From positions 7,502,001-7,566,000 of the forward strand of contig NZ_CP147520.1 of assembly GCF_037201975.1 (NCBI RefSeq): a DNA stretch of 64,000 nt. Reading direction: 5' to 3'. The notes beneath the pieces are model-generated. The model was not told where the DNA came from. It saw only the letters and a list, made by a program, of their open reading frames with translations, and searched no databases. Position numbers and translations under genes: made by a program. How positions within the stretch are numbered: the stretch's first letter is position 1; every line of letters begins with the position of its first letter. This DNA comes from Streptomyces sp. TG1A-60 (GTDB taxonomy: Bacteria; Actinomycetota; Actinomycetes; Streptomycetales; Streptomycetaceae). Positions 10,995 to 19,986 of this stretch are shown piece after piece.

Positions 10995-11567
10995 ATGTCA
11001 CTCCCGCACGCGATCCTCACCGCCCTGCTCGAAAAGCCGTCGTCCGGCCTGGAGCTGACCCGGCGGTTCGACAGGTCGATCGGCTACTTCTGGTCGGCGA
11101 CGCACCAGCAGATCTATCGCGAGCTGGGGAGACTGGAGGGCGAGGGCCACATCCGGGCCCTGCCCGCCGAGCGGCCCGCCCGGGGCCAGAGGAAGAGCTA
11201 CGAGGTTCTCCCGGCGGGCCGCGAGGAACTGGCCCGCTGGACCTCCGCACCCCAGGACCCCAAACCGTGGCGCGACGCGCTGTTCGTACGGCTGCGAGCC
11301 GCGGCCGTGGTCGGCACGACCGGCCTTGAGGACGATCTGCGACGCCATCTCACCCTGCATCAAAGGCAGTTGGCGGAGTACGAGGAGATCGAGGAGCGGG
11401 ACTTCGGACCCGGACGGGACACGGCGCGGGACCGCCTCCAGCACCTGATCCTGCGGGCGGGCATCGACCTGGAGACCTTCTGGACCCAGTGGCTGGCGAA
11501 CGCCCTGGAGGAGTTCGAGCGGCTGCCGGACGCCGATGGCGGTGAGGGGCGTCCGGGAAACGAGTAG
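10995..11567 (+). CDS. PadR-family transcriptional regulator
   Basis: A 190-aa regulator. Residues 1-80 form the PadR winged helix (LPHAILTALLEKPSSGLEL, then FWSATHQQIYRELGRLEGEG and the basic wing with RKSYEVLPAG). The C-terminal half is the Vir-like helical dimerisation domain (LERLP end). It lies 49 bases after the dienoyl-CoA reductase gene and is probably co-transcribed with it, which would give negative autoregulation through the palindrome at 8861. The ligand is unknown. Confidence 0.9.
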   Translation: MSLPHAILTALLEKPSSGLELTRRFDRSIGYFWSATHQQIYRELGRLEGEGHIRALPAERPARGQRKSYEVLPAGREELARWTSAPQDPKPWRDALFVRLRAAAVVGTTGLEDDLRRHLTLHQRQLAEYEEIEERDFGPGRDTARDRLQHLILRAGIDLETFWTQWLANALEEFERLPDADGGEGRPGNE

Positions 11568-11606
11568 GCGGCCGTCCACGTCACGCGGCGACCGCCCACC
11601 CGTGGC

Positions 11607-12143
11607 TCACAGCCGGTGCGGCTTGGCGCGGCGGCGCAGGTACCAGACCGCCGCCGCCGTGCCCACTGCCACCAGTGCACCGCCTCCCACCAGCGTGGCG
11701 GTGCCGTACTCCTGGGTGGCCCCGCCGATACCGCCCATGACGCCCCGTGAGGGCGAGGCGGTCGCGGAGATGGTGGGGGTGGAGGCGGTGACGATGACGG
11801 ACTGGGTGCCCGCCGTGGTCCCGTCCTTGCACACCGCGATCACCGTGTACGTCCCGGGGCCCACGTTCGCCCAGGCGGCGGACTGGGTGGTGCTGGTGCC
11901 GGTGAGCGTCGCCTGACGCCCCTGGGAGAAGCTCGCCTGCCCGCTGGAGAGCAGCGAGGCGGTGCCGAACGTGCCGTTGGTGCTGTTGGGACAATCGCTG
12001 GTGGTGACGGTGACCGAGGACCCCGTGGTGCTCACCGAGATCCCCGCGGGGACGGCCGTGGCCGATGGCGCGGTCAGGGCGATCGGCAGCGCGGCGGCGG
12101 CCACGGTCAGGCCGGTGCGGAGGAGAAGCTGGGACGTGCGCAT
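11607..12143 (-). CDS. secreted, C-terminally membrane-anchored small surface protein
   Basis: A 178-aa protein with an N-terminal signal peptide (MRTSQLLLRTGLTVAAAALP, cleavage near residue 30). It has a Ser/Thr-rich extracellular domain with two cysteines (SDCPNSTNG and VIAVCKDGT) that could form a disulfide, and one C-terminal transmembrane helix around residues 148-170 followed by RRRAKPHRL. There is no LPxTG-type sortase motif before the helix. Related Streptomyces proteins have no known function. The ATG follows a GGAGGGCAGACC ribosome binding site. It is convergent with padR. Confidence 0.8.
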   Translation of the reverse strand: MRTSQLLLRTGLTVAAAALPIALTAPSATAVPAGISVSTTGSSVTVTTSDCPNSTNGTFGTASLLSSGQASFSQGRQATLTGTSTTQSAAWANVGPGTYTVIAVCKDGTTAGTQSVIVTASTPTISATASPSRGVMGGIGGATQEYGTATLVGGGALVAVGTAAAVWYLRRRAKPHRL

Positions 12144-12299
12144 GGTCTGCCCTCCGGCGGCACGGTGGCGGTACATCCCTTGCGCCGCCGAGGATCGGGA
12201 GACCCGTGCTGCCTCAGGGTGAGCCAACGTGCCTTCCGCCCCGTCCGCATGCGGACGGGCCCCGGGCAGGTGACGGCTTCCGCCGTGCGGGTGGTCCGA

Positions 12300-13010
12300 T
12301 CACCCTGCGGTGGTCACCGTCTGTTCCGCGGAGAACCCGCCCCAGGTGCCGTCCGGCAGCTTCGCCCGGATCCGTACCCGGTACGCCGTTCCGGTCTCCC
12401 GGCCCACGTGGAAGCTGCACGTGGCCCGGCCGCAGAGCACCGGCACAAGGACGAGTGCCGGCACGGGTGCGCGTCGCACGATGCCGCCCCCCGAACGTCG
12501 AACCACGCGAGTACGCTCCGTCGGCCCGCCGCGTGCCGGCGCGGAACCCGGTGGGCGCGGTGATCCGCCCGTCGTCCCTCCCAGGCGCGGTGGTGAGCCG
12601 TACCGGTCGGCTCACAGGGGGAGAGGTTGTCGGCCGCGTCCCGTGCCCGTCCGGTGAACGGGTAACGCGTGCCGGGCCGCAGACCGTGACCACGGCCGAC
12701 ATCTGCCGCCCGCCCACACTGTGGAGCTTCGAGGCACCCTGCGGGACGGCGTACGAGACCACGTCCCGGTCGTCCGTCGACCGTCCCCAGGACAAGCGCA
12801 CCGCCTTGCTCCCGACCACCTTTCCGTCGAGGTGCCCGGTCCGCAGGCGGCCGTGAGGAGCAGCGAGCCGCCACGCTCGTCTGGGGCGGGGCCGCCCGAG
12901 GATCGTCGGCCCCGCGGCGGCACCCAGGACAGCTCGATGGAGACCGGGGTGCGCGGGGGGCCGAGGGGCCCACCGCCCGCCGCCGGAGTTGGTCGCTGCA
13001 CGGTTCACGG
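12300..13010 (-). pseudogene. fibronectin type III repeat protein, multiply frameshifted remnant
   Basis: Pieces of at least two fibronectin type III domains are readable but spread over all three minus frames. Examples are a piece near 12690-12840 with VRLSWGRSTDDRDVVSYAV, GLRPGTRYPFTGRARDAADN near 12600-12690, SIELSWVPP near 12930, and the terminal YRVRIRAKLPDGTWGGFSAE ending at 12300. Order and spacing fit one secreted Fn3 protein that has suffered four or more frameshifts or small deletions. I found no convincing signal peptide upstream. It should not be annotated as a functional gene. Confidence 0.75.
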
Positions 13011-13288
13011 CACCGCACCCGGCTACGTATGCTGGTGCTCTGACACGGCGTGAACTCGCTTGCCCGCCAGGCTGGTTCGTGCTGTACGGCGCGGTCCGCT
13101 GTCGTCGCCGATCCCGCGCCGACGAGAGCGGCCGAGCGGCCGGAGCCGAGTGCGGCCCGGCCCTCGGCCGCACACCCGCGCAGAAGGCGCCGTGATCCGT
13201 CCGGCCCCCTCCCGGTGGCCGTCCTCTCCGACCCGCTCCACTTTGGGTGAGTGTTCGTCAGTGTCCCCCCAGGAGAGGGTTTCTCATC

Positions 13289-13972
13289 GTGCGTGTCCGC
13301 TCGTTGACACTGGCCGCCCTCGGCGCCGCCCTGCTGGCCCCCGTCACCCTGCCCGCCCTGGCCCACCCGAGGGAGACCATACAGCGCGAGGGCAGCGTGA
13401 CCGCCGCCGAACTGCTGGCCAAGGTGCGCGGCTGCGTGCGGGTCTCCGAGGGGCTCTACCGCAGCGATGTCGGCGCCCCCGCCGTCATCCCCGTCTGCGG
13501 TCTCGACGGCGTGGTGTTCTGGAAGGCCGACATGGACATCGACTGCGACGGCCGGCCCGGCCCGCGCTGCAACCGCGACACCGACCCGTGGTTCCAGCCC
13601 GCCACGTCCTACCAGCAGTCCGACGGCCGGCATCTCAGCTCCGAGACCCTGCCGTTCATCGTCGTCCCCGTCCCGAGCCCTGTCTGGGACCACCGGAACC
13701 ACGGCATCAGGGGCGGCTCGATCGCCGCGGTCGTGTACGAGGACCGGGTCCAGTACGCCGTCGTCGGCGACACCGGCCCCCCGGGCATCATCGGCGAGGC
13801 CTCGTACGCGACCGCCGAGGCCCTCGGCATCCGGCCCGACTCGCGCAGCGGCGGCACCGACTCCGGCGTCACCTACATCGTCTTCGAGGACTCCCGGGTG
13901 ACCCCGATCGAGGACCACGAGGCGGCGGTTGAACAAGGGGAGGAGCTGGCGCGGCAGTTCGTGGACGGATAG
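13289..13972 (+). CDS. secreted glycoside hydrolase family 75 chitosanase
   Basis: A 227-aa secreted protein. A signal peptide (VRVRSLTLAALGAALLAPVT, cleaved after about residue 30 at ALAHP) precedes a GH75 (fungal-type chitosanase) domain. This includes the hallmark FWKADMDIDCDGRPGPRCN around residue 80, LPFIVVP, and IRGGSIAAVVYEDRVQYAVVGDTGP with the conserved acidic residues. It would hydrolyse chitosan outside the cell. The GTG is chosen because AGGAGAG lies about 10 bases upstream. A strong terminator follows the gene. Confidence 0.87.
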   Translation: MRVRSLTLAALGAALLAPVTLPALAHPRETIQREGSVTAAELLAKVRGCVRVSEGLYRSDVGAPAVIPVCGLDGVVFWKADMDIDCDGRPGPRCNRDTDPWFQPATSYQQSDGRHLSSETLPFIVVPVPSPVWDHRNHGIRGGSIAAVVYEDRVQYAVVGDTGPPGIIGEASYATAEALGIRPDSRSGGTDSGVTYIVFEDSRVTPIEDHEAAVEQGEELARQFVDG

Positions 13973-13982
13973 CGCACAGGCC

Positions 13983-14024
13983 TGCCGGGGGCCCGCCGCC
14001 CGACAGGACGGCGGGCCCCCGGCA
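13983..14024. terminator. bidirectional intrinsic terminator
   Basis: A perfect 16-bp stem (TGCCGGGGGCCCGCCG paired with its complement) closes a 10-base loop. It lies between the convergent chitosanase and dhaM genes and would terminate transcription from both sides. Confidence 0.75.
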
Positions 14025-14047
14025 CGCAAGGGTCACGCTCGGGAGCG

Positions 14048-14458
14048 TCACTCCTTCCGATACGAGTACGCGTCCGCAGCCGCAGCCGCCACCGCCGTGA
14101 GGTCCGCGCCCGTCGAGGCCGTGACGACGGCGGCGACGGCGCCCTCGACGAACGGGGCGTCGACCAGGCGGGTGTCCGCGGGGAGTTCGTCACCCTCGGC
14201 GAGAAGGGCCTTCACGGTGAGGACGGCGCTGCCGAGGTCGGTGAGGACGGCGACCCCGGCACCCCGGTCGACGGAGGCCGCTGCCGCCGAGATCAGCTCG
14301 GCGCTGGTGCCCAGGCCGCCGCCCTCGGTGCCGCCCGCCGGGGCGACGGGAACGGCGACCCCCGCACCCGCGAGGCCCTGCGCCAGCTCGGCGACCGAGA
14401 CGGCGACGGCGGCGCTGTGCGACACCAGCACGATGCCGACCCGCTTATCGTCGGACAC
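14048..14458 (-). CDS. dhaM: dihydroxyacetone kinase phosphotransferase subunit DhaM
   Basis: A 136-aa EIIA-mannose-like subunit that receives phosphate from the PTS protein HPr and passes it to the ADP bound in DhaL. The phospho-accepting histidine is in VLVSHS at residue 14. GTSAELI and LTDLGSAVLTVKALL are typical of single-domain DhaM. It is the last gene of dhaK-dhaL-dhaM and overlaps dhaL by 14 bases. The operon shows that dihydroxyacetone phosphorylation here is PEP-dependent rather than ATP-dependent. Confidence 0.92.
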   Translation of the reverse strand: MSDDKRVGIVLVSHSAAVAVSVAELAQGLAGAGVAVPVAPAGGTEGGGLGTSAELISAAAASVDRGAGVAVLTDLGSAVLTVKALLAEGDELPADTRLVDAPFVEGAVAAVVTASTGADLTAVAAAAADAYSYRKE

Positions 14459-15068
14459 CGGCGGCCTCCTGGGTCTCGGCGGTGGCGGCGAGGGCCGCGA
14501 TCAGCAGCGCGGCGGAGGTGGCGCCGGGGTCCTGGTGTCCGACGCTCCGCTCACCGAGATAGCTGGCCCGGCCCTTGCGGGCCTGCAACGGCGTGGTCGC
14601 CAGGGCACCCTCCTCGGCGGCGGACCGCGCCGCGGCGAACGACTCGGCGAGCGCGTCGACGGCCGGCACCAGTGAGTCGATCATGGTCTTGTCGCCCGGC
14701 GCGGCACCGCCCAGCGTCATCACCGCGTCGACCCCGGCGCGCAGCGCGCCCGTGAGCTGGCCCTCGCTCACCTCGGCCGCCTCGCCGAGCGCCTTGCCGG
14801 TCCGGCGCAGCAGGGTGCCGTACAGCGGGCCGGACGCGCCGCCGACGGTCGAGATCAGCTGCCGGCCGGCGAGCACGAGGACGGCGCCCGGTGTGTCCGG
14901 TGCCTCCTTCTCCAGCACGGCCGCGACGGCGGCGAACCCGCGGTGCAGATTGCTGCCGTGGTCGGCGTCCCCGATCGGCGAGTCGAGCGCCGTGAGCCGC
15001 TCGGCCTCGCGCTCCACCGAGGCAGCGGCGGCGGCCATCCAACGACGGAAGAAGTCGGCGTCGAACAC
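14445..15068 (-). CDS. dhaL: dihydroxyacetone kinase ADP-binding subunit DhaL
   Basis: A 207-aa all-helical subunit that holds ADP/ATP and transfers phosphate to dihydroxyacetone on DhaK. The nucleotide and magnesium site DSPIGDADHGSNLHRGF is near residue 30, with a conserved STVGGASGPLYG and GAAPGDKTMIDSLVPA in order. GARKGRASYLGERSVGHQDPG-type sequence near the end is also canonical. The GTG start is supported by an AAGGAG ribosome binding site; upstream in-frame codons are not coding-like. It sits between dhaK and dhaM. Confidence 0.93.
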   Translation of the reverse strand: MFDADFFRRWMAAAAASVEREAERLTALDSPIGDADHGSNLHRGFAAVAAVLEKEAPDTPGAVLVLAGRQLISTVGGASGPLYGTLLRRTGKALGEAAEVSEGQLTGALRAGVDAVMTLGGAAPGDKTMIDSLVPAVDALAESFAAARSAAEEGALATTPLQARKGRASYLGERSVGHQDPGATSAALLIAALAATAETQEAAGVRR

Positions 15069-15163
15069 GGAATCTCCTTGCGTGGTACGAGAGTTGCTCA
15101 CTGCGAGGGGGTGGGGGCGGGGTGAGCCGGTCGGCCCCGAAGCGCCTCCCGGCGGCCGGGTGC

Positions 15164-16156
15164 TCACACGCCCCAACGCAGCCCCGGCGTCCGGACCGGC
15201 GCGTCGTACAGTCGCAGCAACTCCCCGTCCACCTGGCACAGCGTCACCGACGCCCCGGCCATGTCGAGCGAGGTGACGTAGTTGCCGACGAGGGTGCGGG
15301 CCACGGCGACCCCCCGCTCGGTGAGCACCCGCTGCACCTCCGCGTTGAAGCCGTACAGCTCCAGCAACGGCGTCGCGCCCATGCCGTTGACGAGCAGCAG
15401 CACCGGGTCGCGCGGGCTCATGTCGTCCAGGACGGCGTTCACCGCGAAGTCGGCGATCTCGCGAGAGGTCATCATGGCGCGCCGTTCACGCCCCGGTTCA
15501 CCGTGGATGCCGACTCCCAGCTCCAGCTCCCCGTCCGGGAGATCGAAGGTCGGGCTCCCCTTGGCCGGAGTGGTACAGGCGCTCAGGGCCACGCCGAAGC
15601 TGCGGGAGCCGTCGTTGACCTGCCGGGCCAGCGCCTCGACCCGCTCCAACGGCTGCCCCTCCTCGGCGGCGGCCCCCGCGATCTTCTCCACGAACAGCGT
15701 CGCCCCCGTGCCGCGCCGCCCGGCCGTGTAGAGGCTGTCGGTCACGGCCACGTCGTCGTCGACGAGGACCTTGGCGATCCGGATGCCCTCGTCCTCGGCG
15801 AGTTCGGCAGCCATGTCGAAGTTCAGCACGTCACCGGTGTAGTTCTTCACGATGAACAGCACCCCGGCCCCGCTGTCCACGGCCGCCGCGGCCCGTACCA
15901 TCTGGTCCGGCACGGGCGAGGTGAACACCTCACCGGGACAGGCCGCCGACAGCATCCCCGGCCCCACGAACCCGCCGTGCAACGGCTCATGCCCCGAGCC
16001 GCCCCCGGAAACCAGTCCCACCTTCCCGGCCACCGGCGCGTCCCGCCGCACCACCACCCGGTTCCCCACGTCCACCGTCAACTCGGGATGCGCGACCGCC
16101 ATACCCCGCAACGCGTCGGCGACGACACTTTCCGCGACGTTGATGAGCATCCTCAT
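15164..16156 (-). CDS. dhaK: dihydroxyacetone kinase substrate-binding subunit DhaK
   Basis: A 330-aa protein binding dihydroxyacetone covalently through a histidine hemiaminal in GVGIHGEPG near residue 218. Other family motifs are VGLVSGGGSGHEPLHGGFVG near residue 46 and LFIVKNYTGDVLNFDMAAE. The length matches the family. The first ATG is preceded by AGGAGGTACCCA, an excellent ribosome binding site. A 95-base gap separates it from dhaL. Together dhaKLM convert dihydroxyacetone to dihydroxyacetone phosphate using PEP via the PTS. Confidence 0.94.
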   Translation of the reverse strand: MRMLINVAESVVADALRGMAVAHPELTVDVGNRVVVRRDAPVAGKVGLVSGGGSGHEPLHGGFVGPGMLSAACPGEVFTSPVPDQMVRAAAAVDSGAGVLFIVKNYTGDVLNFDMAAELAEDEGIRIAKVLVDDDVAVTDSLYTAGRRGTGATLFVEKIAGAAAEEGQPLERVEALARQVNDGSRSFGVALSACTTPAKGSPTFDLPDGELELGVGIHGEPGRERRAMMTSREIADFAVNAVLDDMSPRDPVLLLVNGMGATPLLELYGFNAEVQRVLTERGVAVARTLVGNYVTSLDMAGASVTLCQVDGELLRLYDAPVRTPGLRWGV

Positions 16157-16506
16157 TGGGTACCTCCTGGTGAGATGAGCAGACGGGTCTCGGACCTACT
16201 GTGGTGACGGGCCGTCAGGTGTGACTGGTGTGCGGGTCGACGCTTCCGGTGGCCCGCTCTCGGAAGTATCGACGCTGAGCGGGCTCGGGTCACGCGTGCG
16301 GCCCCCGACGGGTGGAGGCCGGTCGTACACGGTGGCTGCTCGTCCACGCACCGCCATCATGCGAAAGGGCTTCGCGGGAACGCCGGTCGCGGGTTTCCCG
16401 GATCGCATCGCGTGCCCGCACCAGGGCGGTTGTTAAAAATTTGGAGCATCAACTACAGTCGAAGACGACCTTGAAAGTTCAAACATCTATGGAAAGGCCA
16501 GAGCCT
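16157..16506. other. divergent intergenic region between dhaK and doxX
   Basis: This 350-base stretch has no convincing gene. The dhaK side is GC-rich. The last 80 bases before doxX are AT-rich and contain the inverted repeat TTGAA-AG-TTCAA at about 16470-16481, a reasonable promoter or operator for doxX. No terminator is needed because the genes diverge. Confidence 0.5.
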
Positions 16507-17067
16507 ATGACCTCCCTCCTCCACACCGGCGTCGCCGCTTCTCGTCGCTCCTCCTCCACCGAAGAGGCCGTCGCGCCCCACCACGACCTGGGGTTGCTCG
16601 TCCTGCGCCTCGTGCTGGGTTTCCTCCTGATCGGACACGGCACACAGAAGCTCTTCGGCTGGTTCGGGGGCGGCGGCATCGAGGGCACCGGCCAGTTCTT
16701 CGAGGTGAGCGGCTTCCCGGCCGCCAGGACCCTGGCGCTCGTCGCCGGGCTCACCGAGACCCTGGGCGGGCTGGGCCTCGCCCTCGGCCTGCTCACTCCG
16801 CTGGCCGGTGCCGCCGTTTTCGGGACGATGCTCAACGCGATGGCCGTGAACTGGGCCGGCGGCTTCTTCATGATGGACCAGGACGGCGGCATCGAGCTCG
16901 ACGTGCTGGTGGCCGCCGGTGCCGCCGCGCTGGCGCTGGCCGGCCCCGGCCGCTTCGCCGCCGACCGTTTCCTGCCCGTCCTGCGTGCCCACCGGACCGC
17001 CTACGGAATCGCCGCGCTCGTCCTGGGCGCAGTAACGGCCGCCGTGGTCCTGCTCGTCCGTAACTAG
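16507..17067 (+). CDS. DoxX family membrane protein
   Basis: A 186-aa membrane protein with four predicted helices. LGLLVLRLVLGFLLIGHGTQ opens the DoxX domain near residue 30, followed by KLFGWFGGGGIEGT, GLTETLGGLGLALGLLTPLA and NWAGGFFMMDQDGGIELDV. DoxX-type proteins have roles in redox or thiol stress in some species, but no function is established here. An alternative ATG six codons upstream is possible because the ribosome binding site is weak. Confidence 0.85.
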   Translation: MTSLLHTGVAASRRSSSTEEAVAPHHDLGLLVLRLVLGFLLIGHGTQKLFGWFGGGGIEGTGQFFEVSGFPAARTLALVAGLTETLGGLGLALGLLTPLAGAAVFGTMLNAMAVNWAGGFFMMDQDGGIELDVLVAAGAAALALAGPGRFAADRFLPVLRAHRTAYGIAALVLGAVTAAVVLLVRN

Positions 17068-17078
17068 TTCCCGCCGGG

Positions 17079-17267
17079 GTGGTCAACGCCGCCGGCGACG
17101 CCGATCCCGACGCCTGGCGGCGCGTCGTCGCCCTGTTGACCCAGTCCTTCCAGGATCCGGCTCGCGACCCCCTCCCCGCCTCGCCCCGACATGACGCCCT
17201 CTGCAAGGCCATGCTCCGCACCAGCCCAGCAGACATCACCACACCCGAGCCGAAGCGGAGCAGTTGA
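17079..17267 (+). pseudogene. possible C-terminal relic of a TetR-type regulator
   Basis: A 62-codon ORF reads DPDAWRRVVALLTQSF, then ASPRHDALCKAMLRTSPADI. This resembles the C-terminal ligand-domain tail of TetR regulators, but there is no DNA-binding domain. I am not certain of the family; it could equally be a short unrelated ORF. The remaining bases up to 17396 show nothing recognisable. Confidence 0.3.
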
Positions 17268-17396
17268 CCTCAGGGCCGGGTCACCGGGAAAGACGTTCGG
17301 TTCGCCGGCCAGGGCGCAGTGCTCCACAGAGGGTGCGGGCGCCGTCGCGGGGAGGTCGGCGAGGAGCCGTCGACAGCGGTCCAGCTGCGATCGCCG

Positions 17397-17429
17397 ACCG
17401 GCGAGGGCGCCGACAGCGCCCTCGCCGGT
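17397..17429 (-). terminator. intrinsic terminator after the hydrolase/galactosidase fusion gene
   Basis: A perfect 14-bp stem (ACCGGCGAGGGCGC) with a CGACA loop starts 26 bases beyond the stop codon of the fusion gene. No U-tract is evident, as is common in Streptomyces. Confidence 0.7.
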
Positions 17430-17455
17430 GGTGCGTCACGTTCGTGGTGCGGGTG

Positions 17456-19840
17456 TCAGTTGACGGTCCACTTCTGGTTGTTCTGGCCGTTGCAGGTCCA
17501 CAGGGCCAGCTTGGTGCCGTTGGCGGTCGCCGCACCTGTGGCGTCCAGGCAGAGGCCGGACAGGTTGTTGGTGATGGTTCCGTCGGAGTTGACGGTCCAC
17601 TTCTGGTTGGTGCCGTTGCTGCAGTCCCAGATGATGACCCTGGTGCCGTTGGAGGTGCCGTTGTTGTCGGCGTCCAGGCACTTGTTGCCGTACACGACCA
17701 ACTCACCGCGCGACGTCTGGGTGAAGGTCTGGTTGCGCCCACCGGAGCAGTCCCAGATCTGCGCCTGGGTGAGGTTGGTGATGGTGTTCTTGTCGAAGTC
17801 GACGCAGCGGTTCGAGGCGGCGCCGGCGAGCGCGACACCGTCGGTGCCGGGGATGCCCTGGACGCGGACGGCGTCGATGTCGGGGGCGGCGCTGCCGGAG
17901 ACGGGTGCGAAGCGCACGGTGTTGTTCCCCTTGCCCAGGTGGGCGAGCACGGACACGGTCCGGAACGTGGTCGCCGACCCGGTCGGCGGGAAGGCCACGA
18001 CGTACGTGTACTGCCCGTTGACCTGGATGGTGGCCTTGCGGGCGGTGCCGGCGCCGTTGGCGTACGTGATGTCGACCAGCTTGGTGCCCGCGGCGGCGGT
18101 GGTGACGCCGGTGAAGGTCGGTGTCGTGGCGGTGGCGGTGTCCTCGTACGTCGAGCCGGACGCCTCGGTGCCGGAGACCGTCAGCAGCACGGCGTCGTTC
18201 GCCGGGACGGTGGTGGTGTAGCCGGTGGCGGAGGAACCGGCGCTGGTGCCCGCCCACACGTCGCGCACGGACGCGGACGCGGTGGTCAGACCCAGGTCGG
18301 CCCAGCGGACCGTCATGGAGGCGGCGGAACCGGTGCGGTTGAGCAGGAGCACCGCGCGCTGACCGGTGCCGGAAAGCACCTTGCCGTACACCTGGAGGTT
18401 GCGGGTGTCCTCGGCGACCTTGACGCCCTGCAGGCCGCGGGCGTCCTGGTTGATGGCGACGACCTCGGAGTTGGTGAGGATGTCACGGGTGGTGGTGCTC
18501 ATCGTGGCCAGGTTGTTGCCGGCCAGCAACGGGGCACCGGAGATCGCCCACAGGCTCATGTGCAGCCGGTTCTGTGCGGCGTTGAGACCGTTCATGCCGA
18601 CCATCAGCATGTCGGGGTCGTTGTAGTACCCGGTGTGCTGGGCCGCGGGGTGCAGCCCCTTGTCGAAGTTGGCGAGCATCTTGCCGGTGCTGGCGGTCTG
18701 GCCCCAGAAGATGATGTCGGTGCTCGTGCGCCACAGGTCGCCGTAGCCGGGCGCCCAGTTCCACGGCAGTCCGGTGCCCCACTCGCAGAACGACAGCACC
18801 AGCTTGCGGCCGGTGACCGCTGTGGCGGCCTCGTTGGCTGCGGTGATCTGCTTGTACGTGGTCTCGGGGTCGAGCCCCTCCTCACGGCCGCCGCACCAGT
18901 CGATCTTGACGTAGTCGAAGCCCCAGCGCTGGAAGGTCTCCAGGTCCTGCTGGTAGTGCCCCTCCATGCCGCCGGGTGAGGCCGCGACCACGAGGTCGGA
19001 CAGCTGTCGCCCGGTCAGGCGGTGGGCGGCGCTGCCGCACAGGACCGAGCCGTAGCTGTGGCAGAACACGGCGGGCGGAGCCACCGGACGGGTCGTGGCG
19101 GCCAGGCCGCCGAGGAGCCGTACGAGCCGGGGCGCCCCCTGCTCCGCGAGGCGTCCGGTGGCGGCGTCGTAGCCGACGCCGACCGGGGTCGTGTAACCGA
19201 CCCAGGCGATGACCGCCGGGCGGTCGTCGGGCGAGAGCCGGGCCATTTCCGCGCGCAGGTCGCGCGCCATCCGCGCCACCACGTCGTAGGACGCCAGATC
19301 CGTGTCGGACCCCGGTACGACGACCGCGGCCCGTCGGGCGGTCCGCAGGTCCCCGTACACCTCGGCGACCTGTCCGCGTCCTCTCGGGTCGAAGGCGAGG
19401 ACGCGGTGGCCCGGCGCGAGGAGCCTGCCGTACGTCGCCGCCTGTGCGCGGGCCTGGCGCCGGGGGCCCGCGGACAGCTCCGGGTCGGCGGCTCGGGCTC
19501 GGGCACGGGAGCGCTCGACGGCCAGCGCCCGGGTGTTGGCGGCGTAGCGCAACTCGGGCGGGGCCCCGTCGAGGTTGCCCACGACCAGCGGGTGACGCGT
19601 GCCCAGCAGCTCGCGCTGAGCCGCCGTCAGCCCGGCGAAGAAGCGGGCGACGTGCGCCGGGGCGGCCGACGCCGGGTCGGGCAGTTTCCTGCCGAGTACC
19701 CGGTCGGCCGTCCACGCCGCCGTGCCCGGCGGCGGGCCGGTGACGGCGGTCTGCACCTCGCCCCATGCCCAGCCCACTGTTCCCGCGGCCATCGTCAGGA
19801 CGAGCGCGCAGGCGGTCAGAGTGCGCTTGAAGCGCCGCAT
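17456..19840 (-). CDS. in-frame chimera: DUF1023 alpha/beta hydrolase fused to truncated GH27 alpha-galactosidase with CBM13
   Basis: One open frame of 794 codons joins two unrelated secreted proteins. Residues 1 to about 288 are a signal peptide and a DUF1023 alpha/beta hydrolase (VVVPGSDTDLASYDVVARMA; nucleophile elbow FCHSYGSVLCG). At ASPGG-MEGHYQQ (about 18975) the sequence switches to a glycoside hydrolase family 27 barrel. The nucleophile Asp in YVKIDWCGG and the acid/base Asp in RTSTDI are kept, but the first strands with the usual WNSWN region are missing. A beta-sandwich, a CBM6/35-like module and a ricin-type CBM13 with QxW repeats follow. A deletion between two neighbouring genes is the likely cause. 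Both catalytic domains are incomplete, so activity is doubtful. The start follows GGGGAGACACACC. Confidence 0.85.
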   Translation of the reverse strand: MRRFKRTLTACALVLTMAAGTVGWAWGEVQTAVTGPPPGTAAWTADRVLGRKLPDPASAAPAHVARFFAGLTAAQRELLGTRHPLVVGNLDGAPPELRYAANTRALAVERSRARARAADPELSAGPRRQARAQAATYGRLLAPGHRVLAFDPRGRGQVAEVYGDLRTARRAAVVVPGSDTDLASYDVVARMARDLRAEMARLSPDDRPAVIAWVGYTTPVGVGYDAATGRLAEQGAPRLVRLLGGLAATTRPVAPPAVFCHSYGSVLCGSAAHRLTGRQLSDLVVAASPGGMEGHYQQDLETFQRWGFDYVKIDWCGGREEGLDPETTYKQITAANEAATAVTGRKLVLSFCEWGTGLPWNWAPGYGDLWRTSTDIIFWGQTASTGKMLANFDKGLHPAAQHTGYYNDPDMLMVGMNGLNAAQNRLHMSLWAISGAPLLAGNNLATMSTTTRDILTNSEVVAINQDARGLQGVKVAEDTRNLQVYGKVLSGTGQRAVLLLNRTGSAASMTVRWADLGLTTASASVRDVWAGTSAGSSATGYTTTVPANDAVLLTVSGTEASGSTYEDTATATTPTFTGVTTAAAGTKLVDITYANGAGTARKATIQVNGQYTYVVAFPPTGSATTFRTVSVLAHLGKGNNTVRFAPVSGSAAPDIDAVRVQGIPGTDGVALAGAASNRCVDFDKNTITNLTQAQIWDCSGGRNQTFTQTSRGELVVYGNKCLDADNNGTSNGTRVIIWDCSNGTNQKWTVNSDGTITNNLSGLCLDATGAATANGTKLALWTCNGQNNQKWTVN

Positions 19841-19986
19841 GGTGTGTCTCCCCAGCATCCGTCGGTCCGTCGGCCGCCTCGACGGGCGACCTGGTGGGCG
19901 GAAGCTAGGGAGAAGGGGTCCTGCCCGGCATCACACGGGAGTGCGATTGTCCGTGTAGCACCTCGGTAGGGGGAACTGCGTCGCCG

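Noticed and set aside
12314..14029. A 571-codon minus-strand ORF across the Fn3 remnant and chitosanase
   Set aside because: It is antisense to the GH75 gene for most of its length and only one short piece corresponds to a real Fn3 domain.
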